NCBI GenBank assembly: GCA_043228905.1
Contig: JBHGNT010000005.1
Location: 13,764,001 to 13,828,000 of the forward strand
Direction of reading: 5' to 3'
DNA from: Azolla caroliniana
Taxonomy: Eukaryota > Polypodiophyta
Length of the DNA stretch: 64,000 nucleotides
In this document: positions 52,026 through 62,204 of the stretch, piece by piece
Layout of the letters: the number at the start of each line of letters is the position of its first letter
How positions within the stretch are numbered: the stretch's first letter is position 1
Made by a program: the position numbers and the translations under genes
Notes under the pieces: generated by a model
The model's database searches: none
Told to the model about the DNA's origin: nothing
What the model saw: only the letters and a program-made list of their open reading frames with translations

Positions 52026-54151
52026 ATGAGGGGTTCGGATCTTGCAGAGGCCATGGCTTCGGCCGTGGACCGGATAGTGAGCGCGCGCGAGGGCACCGGC
52101 GCCCTTGATAGGGCTATTGAGGCGATCGTCGGTACGATCGGCCGGTTCAGTGGAAAGGATGCCACGAGTTATTTGGCCTCCTACCGGGCGGAGATGTTGA
52201 TGCGGGATATTCCGGAAGAGAGGCATCTTGCCGGATTCCCTCGAGTGGTGATGCCGGGCATCCATGCGGAGGTGCTCGAGGTCCGGGCGGAGAGCCGGAC
52301 CTGGGAGGAGTTCGAAGGATGGCTCCTAGAGAAATACGGGCTAGATGACGCGCTTCGACTTTCGAAGCGGAGCTTCATGGAGTGGGTGGAGTCCCCCAAC
52401 AAAGGAAGAAATGCGTCGGTACTCCTCCGGGAGTTTGAGGAACGCTTTGCGCGCCTTTCGGCGCTCGATCGGACCGTTCTGGACACAAGTCGTGTCCTGT
52501 TGTTTGTCAAATCGGTTGACGCACGGGATCGGGGGCAAGTTGGCTCCTAACTGGAAACCAAAGACGGGCTGACGGCCGACTGGGCCGCGGTAAAAAGAGT
52601 CTGCGGCCGTTTTGACAAACGGTGGGAGTGAGCTGATACAGAGGCGACCGGGGCGGGACTTGTCGCAGCAAGGAAGCTTGAACTGATACCGCAGGCGCGA
52701 AGGGAAGAGACGCAGGAGTGGCTCGAAACCGGTTCGGCTTCGACCGGCGTGGTCAGAGGCTCGTCCGGGGGAACAACTTTGGAGGAGTTGACACGAGCGG
52801 TAAAGGATCTCCAGATCGCCCAGGCTAGGAGAGAAGGCGGCGATCAGGCTCGTGACCGACGGCCTCCGCCAGGAAGTAGGTGCATGTGGTGCGATGAGGT
52901 CGGCCACATCCGGAAAGACTGTGGGGACTTTATGGAGGCTTTGAGAAGCCGGGTAGTGTACCTGTGGGAAGGTCGGGTGCACGCCAGCGATACCCGGAGG
53001 GCCCTGAACCAAAACGACGGGCGAGGAGGAATGAAAAGGCTGATGGAAGAGGCGGCAGCCCGACACGCAGAGACCGTCCACTACTCAGCGTCAGCCGGTA
53101 TTCGGGTCGGAGGCAGTGAGGCCCGGAAGGAGAGCAAAGCCGAGTTTTGGCCGACGGTGCTGGAAGGCCTCGCTGGTGCCCGACTAAAGAGAGACGAGGC
53201 GGACCACGCGGAGAAGCGGGTCCAGGAGGTAACCGGGTGGAGTGACCCGGTCGAAGAAAAGACGGGTTTCGTCGAAGCGGCTTGCTAGAACTACGAGGCT
53301 CTGGTTGAAGACAAACGGGTAGGTAAACCCAGAGGGGCCGGATCTTCACAGAGATACGAAACCCGATTCGGGCCGAAACGGAACGAGGCCAGTGAGTCCA
53401 GTGCCCGGGATAACCACAAAAAGGGCAGGTACCATTTTGGCACGGAGATGGAAAGGACCACGGACCTACGAAAGGTCCTGGAAGAACGAATCCTCGACAA
53501 CAAGGTGGAATTGTCGTTGCGGGAGGTGCTAGGGATCGCCAAGAAGGAGTTCCACGACTCCATCGTGGACTTGGTGAAGAGGAAGAGGCTGTCAACGGAG
53601 GCAGAACCGGGAAGGCCGGTGGAGGTGCGGACGACGCACATAGAGGACATGGCGCTGAAAGATGAGTTGGCGGAGAGCCACTACTCGAGGCCACAGTGGG
53701 CCTAAGCAACCACGGAAACCCCGGTGAAGATCGGAGATGTTCAGGAACCGGTGGTGGCGCTGGTGAACCACGGTTCGGAATAAACCTGATGTCCATGGAC
53801 TTCTACAAGAAAGGGAAATGGCCGATCAACACTAAGCACGGGTGGAAGATACGGGCGGCGACGCGCGCCACTGAGGAACTACACGGGGCCTGCCCAAACG
53901 TGCGAGTCAAGATCGGCGACGTCGAAATAGAACAACACTTCTTTGTGCAGGAGACGTCCTCGCACCCGGTCATACTGGGAGAACCGTACATTACGGCAGC
54001 GCGAATGGAGACCAAGGTGTTGGACAACGGGTCGGCTTACACGAGGGTCAAGAGTCAGGACGGGCGTCATTCGGTCCAGTTCCTGACGGTGCGACCGAAC
54101 TACGAGCGAAACCGCGAGTCCCTCGGTGGTGAGAACCGAGAGGATTTTTAG
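52026..54151 (+). pseudogene. Ty3-C gag-pro
   Basis: Gag starts at an ATG 25 bases after the primer motif (M-R-G-S-D-L-A-E-A-M) and reads in one frame to about 53780 with stops at 52548, 52628, 53286 and 53703. The capsid-like part has G-K-D-A-T-S-Y-L-A-S-Y. The CCHC knuckle C-M-W-C-D-E-V-G-H-I-R-K-D-C lies near 52882-52925. The conserved H-Y-S-A-S-A-G-I-R-V segment follows, then a Lys/Glu-rich linker. The protease site reads V-N-H-G-S-E, with Asp changed to Asn. A one-base loss there shifts the frame to H-F-F-V-Q-E, P-V-I-L-G-E-P-Y-I-T and the conserved D-F-stop. Confidence 0.9.
54143..54151 (+). other. Putative -1 frameshift site (GATTTTTAG) of Ty3-C
   Basis: Pol lies in the -1 frame relative to the preceding protease frame and is open from here for about 150 bases (E-R-A-A-K-A-W-G-R-D-S-P), apart from one later TGA near 54307. 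This is the best copy for testing the signal. Confidence 0.62.
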
Positions 54152-55862
54152 AGAGGGCTGCCAAGGCGTGGGGCCGCGACAGTCCGGACACTCTGGGAAA
54201 ACCCCACATATGTACAATAGATGCGAAACCGAAGAAACCTTGTACCATAAGTAGGAAGTTTTGTTTCTCCGAAAACAGAGGGTGTACGATAGTCGGCGTC
54301 GTTGGCTGAGAAAAGACAAGGGCGGAAGAGCGACTTCGGGCGTGCGGAGTTCTCGGGCCCAACGAGGAAATCTACGGAGCCATGGAGGCGGTCTCCTTCG
54401 ATGATACCTTGGGAATACTGCGAGAGGTGGTCGGAGAGGGCCTTAAAGAGGACCGGCCGATACCGGTTTGTTCAGAAGAAATGTATGAAGTCATCGCGGA
54501 CTTCAGTCGAGGGCTCGAGTCGGATCGGACGGCCCGGGTTAACATGAAGTACAAGACTGTAGACCGGAAGGTAAGGCCAGTCGCGGCACCCTTACCAGAG
54601 GGCAGCGAGTTGCGAATCGAGGGGGTCGCGTCGGACCCCAGTTTACGAGATCCGGCCTGCATAGGGCACGGCACGCCTTCACCGACAAAACGCTACGGGA
54701 GCTCAAAATAGGTGGGGGCGGGTTCCTACTACCGGCGGAAGAAGACCGGTTTTGGAGAATGCTCGGAAGGCACGGGAAAGCCTTCGCATTCTCACCGGAA
54801 GAGATCGGGTGCATAGACTCGACAGTCGTGAAGCCGATGGTGATATTCACGGTACCGCATGTACCATGGAATCTCAAGCCAATTTCGGTACCGAGAGCTC
54901 ACATCCCGGAGCTGATGGAGCTATTGAGGCAGAAAGTCGATATGGGCATCCTCGAACCGTCGAGTGCCCCGTACTCGAACCGGTGGTTTACCGTACCGAA
55001 GAAGAACGGGACGTTGCGCTTCATTCAAGACCTGCAACCGGTCAACAGAGTGACCATTCGGAACGCAGGAATCGGACCAACGATAGACGAGTTCGCGGAG
55101 GCCTTCGCCGGAAGGTCGATCTACTCAGTCGGTGATCTGTACTCGGGGTACGATAAGTTCCAACTAGCCGTAGAGAGCAGAGACATTACGACGATGCGGA
55201 CTCCTCTCGGCCTAGTGCGGATGTGCACCCTGCCACAAGGAGGGATGAACTCGGTGGCCCACATGGTGAATGCAATGAACAAGGTGCTGAGGGATTGTAT
55301 CCCAGACATCACCATGCCATTCTTGGATGACATCCCGATCAAGGGATGTACGGTGGAGGAAAAGGACGAAACGGTTGGACCGGACGGATGCCGGAAATTC
55401 GTGGCGACACACATTGACGACTGCGAGAGGGTGCTGCAGAGGCTAGAGGACGCGAGGCTCACCTTCTCCGGGGAGAAATCGGCCTTCGGGCAATCAGAGA
55501 TCCTGGTCGTCGGACATCTATGCGGGCCGTATGGCCGGAAACCGTCTCCGGCTAAGGTGGAAGCCATCTCCTCAATGAAGCCCGACTGTAACTCGATCAC
55601 GGAGGTACGAAGGTTTTTGGGAGCATGCACGTTCTACCACATATGGATCCCGCATTATGCCCACATTGCCGAGCCGCTATACGGGTTGCTGAAAAAGGGG
55701 CGAAAATTCGAGTGGCGAGACGAGCATGCGGAGTCGGTCCGAAAGATGAAGGAGGCTTTTTCTGCAGCACCGGCACTCCGGAAGGCTGTCTACAAGAAAG
55801 GCACTCCCATCGGTAGATACGAGTCCGACCGGGATCGGATGGGTCGTCAACCAAGAAGATGA
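54152..55862 (+). pseudogene. Ty3-C pol: spacer and reverse transcriptase
   Basis: The spacer contains M-E-A-V-S-F-D-D-T-L-G, then E-E-M-Y-E-V-I-A-D and A-A-P-L-P-E-G, with a frameshift near 54670. RT (367 codons, 54759-55862) has P-W-N-L-K-P-I, G-I-L-E-P-S, R-F-I-Q-D-L-Q-P-V-N and the L-P-Q-G-G-M-N-S block. The active site F-L-D-D-I-P-I-K-G is intact. A frameshift near 55810 ends the frame at the RNase H start. Confidence 0.92.
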
Positions 55863-57579
55863 GGACGACATTCGGTTCCCAATCCGGTTCGGCGCGAAGG
55901 TCCTCAACGAGCGACAACGAGGATACGCCCAGGTTAAATGCGAAATCTGGGGTATCGTTTCGGCGGTGAAGGCCGATAAAGACTATCTGATCGGGACAGA
56001 AGTGATTATCGAGACGGACTGCCTGCCGATTCTCGGCATGGTTTCCGGATGCGCAACCCCGGACCTGGCGATGCTCAGGTGGATAGCGTACATCAAGTCC
56101 CTGGATCCGGAAATACGACACATTTCCGGGAAAGACAATGCCATGGCCGACATGCTTTCGAGGGCGCGATTCAACGACGAGGGCGGCATGGTTTCGGAGG
56201 ACGAGGAAGTCGGCGTGGACTTCTTCGAGGCGGCTTACGCAACAACCGAGGGAGGGAGCACTCCGGCGCTTAATGATTTCAACGTAAGCAAGTACGACGG
56301 GGAGTGGCTGCAGATTGGGGGATTCTTGAGGACGATCGTGCCGGACGCGTCATGGACAAAGGACGAGGCCAACCGGATTCGGAAGAAAGCATACCGATTC
56401 TTTCTCCGGGACGGATACTTGTGGAAGCACCCGAAGAAGAGAAACGACATCCCGCTTCGAGTAGTGGCGATGAAGGAGGAACAGGAGGAGTTGCTGAAGG
56501 CCTACCACGACAGCCCCTGGGCTGGACACCGTGGGACGTGGGCCACGTTTGAGAAACTAAAGGGGAAGTACTGGTGGCTGGGACTGTACCGGGACGTGCA
56601 TCGGTTCGTGACAACTTGTGAGAGCTGTTAGATGCACTCCATAGTCCGACATCAGGACGAACTTCACCCCACTTACCCTCCGGCCATCCACTTCAAATGG
56701 ATGGTAGATTTGGTGACGATGCCGATGGGCGTAGGGCAGATGCGATATCTAGTGTTGGCCCGGGAGGACCTGACGAACCAGGTGGAAGGCCGAGCCCTGC
56801 AGAACAAAACGACTGCGGCCGTGTGTCAGTTCCTGATCGAGGACGTGATATGCCGGTACGGGTGCGTCAGAAAGATCGTGGCTGACCGCGGGGAGTTGGA
56901 CGCCGAAGAGGCCGAGGAGCTGTTCAACCAGTTAGGGTTCAAGCTCTCACTCACCACAGCGTACAATCCGGAGGCAAACGGGAAGGTAGAGCGCGGGCAT
57001 GGGCCAATCGTCAAAGCGCTAGTCCGGGCATGCGGAGGCCAGGTCGGGAACTAGCCACGGCTGTTACCTTATGCCTTGTGGGCGAACCAGACAACGCACA
57101 GTTCGGTAACCGGGTTCATGCCGTCGGAGCTCATGTTCAGACAGAAGCCGATCATGCCGATGGAACGGACGATCTCCTCTTGGGCGATAGTAGATTGGAG
57201 GGACGAGGTGAGTTGGGAAGAACTGCTAGCGGCACGTATACGGCAGCTCGAGCGGAGGCCAGAGGACGTGGAACGAGCGGCGGAGAGACTTCAAATGGCG
57301 AGGATGAAGAACAAAGCCCGGTTCGACCGAACGCACTAGCTACGACCGAAGAAAATCGAGGAAGGCGACTGGGTGCTAGTCTACGACAACAGCCTCGACA
57401 ACCAACACCGAGCAGGGCCTTACGTGGTAACGAGTGCCAACGACAACGGGACGTATCACCTGGCGGAACTCGACGGTACGAGGATGGCAATGCCGGTAGT
57501 AGGGAAGCGGATCAAAGCGTTCAAGAAGCGCCACGACGACGAACCGGATCTAAGAGGCCTGGACAGCGAAGATGAATAG
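55863..57579 (+). pseudogene. Ty3-C pol: RNase H and integrase
   Basis: All blocks share one frame: RNase H (V-N-Q-E-D-E-D, D-Y-L-I-G-T-E, D-M-L-S-R-A-R) to a TAG at 56629, then integrase to 57054, 57339 and 57579. The zinc finger has H in G-H-R-G-T-W and C-E-S-C. Catalytic residues are D in W-M-V-D-L-V, D in V-A-D-R-G-E and E in G-K-V-E-R-G. The tail has G-D-W-V-L-V-Y-D-N. Stops at 57052 and 57337 fit altered Trp and Arg/Gln codons. Nearly full length, no chromodomain. Confidence 0.92.
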
Positions 57580-57677
57580 TCCAAAACGGAGGGCGAACCG
57601 ATGGACGAAGAAATGGAACCCGGACCGGTTTCTCCAACCAGAACCCAATTTTGGCGCATACCGGTGGATGCGCGGTT

Positions 57678-57690
57678 AGGTGGGGGCGGA
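57678..57690 (+). other. Ty3-C polypurine tract
   Basis: AGGTGGGGGCGGA ends at the first base of the 3' LTR. Confidence 0.85.
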
Positions 57691-58339
57691 TGTCGTGAAG
57701 AAAACCGTCCCTTGGGGCAATCGGTGAATAGCGCACATGAACCGGCCCTTCACGTGTGCGTGCTCTTAATGTATATAATAGAGAATTAGGTACATAGAGA
57801 TATCCTGGGTAGTTAGATTTGGTAGGTAGGAAGTAAATGAGGGAGACGGCTCCCTTCTTGACGCTATAAAGGAGAGGGAGACGCATGGAGAAGGGATCGC
57901 GCATTAAGGAGGACGAAGTTCTGTCGGACCGGAACCAAACGCTTCTCCTCTGTTCGTTCTCCATCGTTCTTCTCTGCAGGTTTTCGGGAGGCTTGCACTG
58001 CTTCGAGGAATGCCTGTGTGCTTCCGGCAGCACCTCCACCCTTTTCTCCTTTCGTGCGCAGACGAACAGGCATCGGCATCTGTTCGCCGGCCTGTTCGGT
58101 TGTAACCGCTCGCGTGCGTTGTATTGTATTCTGTTACTCGTTAATATACAAACACTTGTGTCTCCCTATCTCTGTGTCCCTTCGCGTCTTCTGTGTTGAT
58201 GGGCCGTGCCCCTGTGTTTCTTACTCATACGTGACAGGGCGTCTCTCTCTTTTTCATTCCCCTTCTATCACGTGCTCTTCGGTCCAAGACCCCGGTGGTC
58301 CCGCCTCGTTTCTCCACGCACGCGCGTAGTAACGCGACA
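57691..58339 (+). repeat. Ty3-C 3' LTR (649 bp)
   Basis: Same length and ends as the 5' LTR, with differences mostly transitions. The join to Copia1-b integrase on its right restores the protein order. Confidence 0.95.
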
Positions 58340-58905
58340 GCGTGTATCTACACGAGAATTCACGTCGAATTCCCTCCTTCTATAGATAACTTGTGAACTG
58401 GTTAGGGAAGTACTCCTTCCCCCCATCGGACCGTAGGCATTTGATCTTACGCCCCGTTTCCCTTTCCGCAAGGCTCTTCACCTTCAGGAAACATGCGAAG
58501 ACTTCGTTCTTCTTCTCAATCATACATGCCCACGTGTGCCGAGTGAAGTCGTCGATGGAGTTTACAAAGTAACGGCTTCCACCGAGACTCATGTTTTGTG
58601 CCGGACCCCACACATCCGAATGGATCAAAACCAAGGGACTTCGGCTACGATTACGCTTAGTGGGGAATGGAAGTCGGTGTTGTTTTGCCATCTGACAAGC
58701 TTCGCAGAATTGGGCGTTACAGCCCCAAAATTTCTGCAATCCGAATACGATGTTCTTCGTCTGCATTTCACGAAGCCGTGGGAAATTTACGTGGCCAAAC
58801 CACTTCTGCCATAGGTCGATATCTGATTCGACCTTTTGTCCTTTCGTGTACAACGAGGTTCCGACTTGATTAGTGTCGAGGATAAACATCCTCTCTTCCC
58901 TTGTG
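58340..58905 (-). pseudogene. Copia1-b pol: integrase N-terminal half
   Basis: L-W-Q-K-W-F-G-H-V (usual L-W-H-K-R-L-G-H, so the first zinc His is lost), C-E-A-C-Q-M-A-K-Q-H-R, H-S-D-V-W-G-P with the first catalytic Asp, S-I-D-D-F-T-R-H-T-W and L-R-S-D-G-G-K-E-Y with the second. A TAG follows T-S-Y-L before the Ty3-C join. Confidence 0.88.
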
Positions 58906-59430
58906 TGATCACTTTGCCTTCCTATTCTATAAAGCAGCCAAGATGCGTGAATCGAACCTGCATTCCTTGTTCGACGATTTGACCGACCGACACTAGATTC
59001 TTCGTTATCGTTGGGACATGCAACACGTTCATGAGTTTCCCTTTCTGCCCTACGTGGCTGAGAGGAACTTCGCCGACATGTTCGATGGTATGCGGATTGT
59101 CGTCACCCGTTTCGACCACTCCTCGTGATTCCGGTTTCTCTAAGTACGAGAACCATTCCTCGTGACTCATCATATGATTTGACGCTCCGGAATCAACATA
59201 TGATTTCGAGGTGTTCACGGCCATAGAATTGGCCTTATGCTTCATTACGAAGGCTGGGCCCGATTTGTTTCCGGCCTCTGACGCCTCTCTGCGTAGTGCG
59301 ATCTCTGACGCCTCTCTGTGTCTCTTCAACTCGATCCGGCTTTGTCCGAATCGGCTCGCTTTTTCCAACACTCGCTCTCCTTGTGGCCTTCCTTGCCACA
59401 GTACCAGCAATCCTGCGCGGTCTTCTCTTG
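58906..59430 (-). pseudogene. Copia1-b protease and gag zinc knuckle
   Basis: Protease site Y-V-D-S-G-A-S-N-H-M near 59196-59170, followed by the G-D-D-N-P-H-T and V-L-H-V-P-T-I-T-K-N-L-V-S-V-G-Q-I segments. Upstream in another frame is C-W-Y-C-G-K-E-G-H-K-E-S-E-C, a CCHC knuckle (about 59415-59355). Confidence 0.87.
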
Positions 59431-60198
59431 CCGTCTTCTGGCGCCGCCATGACTCCCCCTGCTTGCGGAGGGTTCATGATTGCTTCCGGCATCTTGATTA
59501 TGCCGTACATTCTGCTCTTTTTGGCCGCCTCCATTGCGCGCCGATCCGCCTCATCCACCACGACCACGGGGCCAATCATCCTCCGTGTAAAGCATCTTGC
59601 CATCGGCGTGCACACTTGTCGACGCATCTGCGTGGTTTTCTTCTACGAGCCACATTGACTGAAGCTCGAAAAACGAAGGCGTAATCTCCCTCGTGCAGAC
59701 TGCCGTTCGGAAAGGTCCCAACTTTGATGCCAAGCCACCAAGACAAAAATGCACCATTTTATCTTCCTTGACGTTCACGTTGATGGAGGCGAGAGAGTCG
59801 CAGATTTCTTTGATCTTAGTGGTGTAATCAGCCACACACATATCTCTTTGTCGTACATTGCTGAACTCCTATCTAAGCTGTAGCTTTCTAGCCGTTGTGC
59901 TGGCGGTGAAAATCCTTTTGAGATTCGCTCACGCGTCCTTCGGTGTCTTGGCATCCCGAATATAGTTCAAAAGCTGATCGCTCACACAGGACACGAAGCA
60001 GTACAACACTCTACTTGCCGCTTGTTCCCAAGCCGGATAGTCCCTGTGTGTCAAGTCGGGTGCCACATCGTTTGCTCCTTCGACATAACTCCAATAGCCA
60101 TGGCCGAGCAGGTATTGGTGCATCTTGTAAGACCAAGATACGTAGTTGCTTCTGTCAAGCTTTTCAGTCGGAAGTGGGCTTCCCATTCCTCTATCCAT
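59431..60198 (-). pseudogene. Copia1-b gag
   Basis: Begins at an ATG (60198) M-D-R-G-M-G-S-P-L-P-T-E-K-L-D-R-S-N-Y-V-S-W. It continues Y-K-M-H-Q-Y-L-L-G, A-W-E-Q-A-A-S-R-V-L-Y-C and, after stops near 59930 and 59870, I-K-E-I-C-D-S-L-A-S and L-Q-S-M-W-L-V-E-E-N-H. It is related to Copia2 gag but distinct. Confidence 0.87.
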
Positions 60199-60288
60199 AG
60201 TACTATCTTTTTCTTCTCTAAAAACAAACAACTTCAACTTTGTTTCGTCACAAACTTTTCTTATCGGCTGCAAAGGACTTCAACCCTC

Positions 60289-60683
60289 GCGCTCTAATAC
60301 CATGTAAAAGAATACGTTGTGCGGAAGCATGTGCGTAAACACAGAGTACACAGTTCAGAGGAATAAGACAATTCGGTAATACATAGAAAACGCAGAGATG
60401 GAGATGGAGAGGGAGAGATAGAGAGAGAGAGCAGACAACAGAAAAACTCAGATTCAAAATAATGACACTCTGTTCTGTACATACTTCATGCTCAGTGAGC
60501 ACCTTATATACAAGCCTTGACAATCGGGCTGACACAAGTACTGACAATACTTGACGCTCTTAAATGAGCCGCTACACTCACTCCCAAAATTATTCCTTAC
60601 GAGGAATATCTTTCTAATGGCCTTTCGGTTTACGCACCGATACAACCAAGTTGTATGTACTATTTTACACACTCAGTCTACGC
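60289..60683 (-). repeat. Copia1-b primer-binding site and truncated 5' LTR
   Basis: On the minus strand the LTR ends CTTTTACA and is followed by TGGTATTAGAGC (one change from the initiator-Met site). The LTR (60303-60683) lacks the first 50 bases present in the 3' partner. The missing end adjoins Tat-H sequence that also has a gap. Confidence 0.9.
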
Positions 60684-61860
60684 CCGAGTGAGTTTCCAGA
60701 TGCTGAGTTGTTTAAAGTAACAGCCGAAACGGCAGCAAATAGCACTGTAGTCGACGAAGACAAGTGGCTAACTAACATGCATCAATTCCTAAGCCGGGGA
60801 CTCCAACCGGAGGAGATGAACTGGGATGAGCGGAAGCGGTACAAAGCTGCCATTTTTGTTTACTACAGGACAACCTGTACCACAAAGGCGTGGATGGCAT
60901 ATGGCGGCGAGCAGTGCGAAGCGACGAAAAGAACACAATATTACGAGAAGCGCATTGTGGTGTTGCTGGAGGGCACTATGCCGGGGACACTACGACAAGA
61001 AAGATATGGCACAACGGGCTGTGGTGGCCGACGACACTGAAGGACTTGGTTCGGTACGCGAAAGACTGTGATTTATGTCAATGGATGGGCCAACCAACAG
61101 AACAGGCAAGGATGCCTCACCAGTCGGTGCTACCCTTAGAGCCATTTCAGAAATGGGGGCTGGATTTCGTTGGGCCGTTTAAACCTCTGACAATGAGAGC
61201 CGGCAATAGATATGTTATAGTCGCCATCAATTATTACACGATGTGGGTAGAAGCCAAGGCTTTGCAAGACAACACTGCGGCATCAACAACAAAGTTCTTA
61301 TATGAGTACATCCGGTGCCGGTATGGATGCCCGATCGAGTTAATTAGCGACCAAGGCGGACATTTTCTCGGTCAAATAGTGGAGAGCTTAACAACATTCT
61401 ATGTAGTGGTACACAAGCGTAGTACCCCTTATTATCCATAGGCCAATGGACTGGCCGAATCTACAAACAAAACACTCCAAAACATCCTGTGAAAGATGTT
61501 CGGGATCGGCAGGCCGATACTCGTGTTCCAGAACCAGATGGGTTAGATGCCGGGAAAGCTATGGTTCTGATGGACCGGACCGTATTGATTAACGTGGGAA
61601 TTCCACGGTTCATGCCAGCTCGGAACGCTCGTCGGTGAGATAATGGGCAAATGGGTCAATGTGTTTTGACTCAAATCATATTGTGGACCTACGTCACAGA
61701 ATCCGTTTGAGCAGACGGAGGCTGATGCAACAGTAGGAAGCAAGAAACAAGTACCCGACAAGCAGGCGGAGCTGGCGTTACCGGATAACGACAAACAGGG
61801 GTCAATAAACGTGAATATGGGGAAAAATCGGGATACGGACCCGGTGCTTCTGGTTAACTA
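60684..61860 (+). pseudogene. Tat-H integrase
   Basis: Opens with P-D-A-E-L-F-K-V. Frameshifts lead to the frame 60890-61441 with zinc finger E-A-H-C-G-V-A-G-G-H-Y-A-G and C-D-L-C-Q-W-M-G. Core residues are D in L-D-F-V-G-P-F, D in I-S-D-Q-G-G-H-F and E in N-G-L-A-E-S-T-N-K-T-L. After that, roughly 100 or more codons seem lost before V-F-Q-N-Q-M-G and M-P-G-K-L-W-F. The tail to about 61860 has several TGA/TAG codons at Trp positions. Confidence 0.87.
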
Positions 61861-62204
61861 AAAACTCAACTGTATCTTAAATAAAATAAAATAAAATAAA
61901 AAGTCATCATGTAGAGGCGAGGAGCGAACGACACTTTGAAAAGGTGTGGTGGGTGGCTAATTAAAGCCCTTTAAAAAACGCGCCACGTGTCAAGCGACTA
62001 CTATATTAGTACAAGACGTGCATGCGCAAGAATCAAGAAAAGGCGCCACGCATGGAGAAAGAAAACCTTCGCCGCGTAGAGTCCCTTTCATTTCGTGAAC
62101 ATAGAGATCTCAACGCACACAGGCCATTACGAGTGATCAGGTGAGAGCACACAGAACACATAGGCGCACCAATCTTACCAACAACTACCGACTCCGACGA
62201 CGAC
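61861..62204. other. Spacer between Tat-H pol and the downstream ORF
   Basis: Contains an (ATAAA)n run (about 61880-61902) and AT/GC-mixed sequence without a clear LTR end, primer site or TATA box. In-frame TGA near 62142 limits the next ORF upstream. Confidence 0.5.

Larger units (their letters stand above)
51333..58339 (+). mobile_element. Ty3-C: near-complete, youngest Ty3 element of the window
   Basis: Two 649-bp LTRs, a primer-site motif, gag-pro, pol and a polypurine tract are all present in 7007 bp. The LTRs differ at roughly 15 sites by eye. Flanks acgt/gcgt fit a 4-bp target duplication with one mismatch, and the copia integrase T-x-Q-Q-N-D reads across the join. The coding part still has several stops and at least three frameshifts, so it is not autonomous. 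Confidence 0.94.
47970..60683 (-). mobile_element. Copia1-b: minus-strand copia element, split by Ty3-C
   Basis: From right to left it has a truncated 5' LTR, primer-binding site, gag, protease and the first part of integrase. After the 7-kb Ty3-C insertion come the rest of integrase, RT, RNase H with a long charged tail, the polypurine tract and a 3' LTR. It lies in Tat-H RNase H. RT keeps Y-V-D-D, so this is the best-preserved copia copy here. Confidence 0.92.

Noticed and set aside
52930-53796. 288-codon Pro/Ser-rich frame on the minus strand
   Set aside because: Shadow of Ty3-C gag-pro; the GC-rich opposite strand lacks stops by composition.
54759-55862. Active Ty3 reverse transcriptase gene
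   Set aside because: The RT frame itself is long and its active site intact, but upstream and downstream frameshifts and stops prevent a full polyprotein, so it is annotated as a pseudogene.
57030-57575. 181-codon Glu/Arg-rich plus-strand frame
   Set aside because: Out-of-frame reading of Ty3-C integrase, whose true frame carries the conserved motifs.
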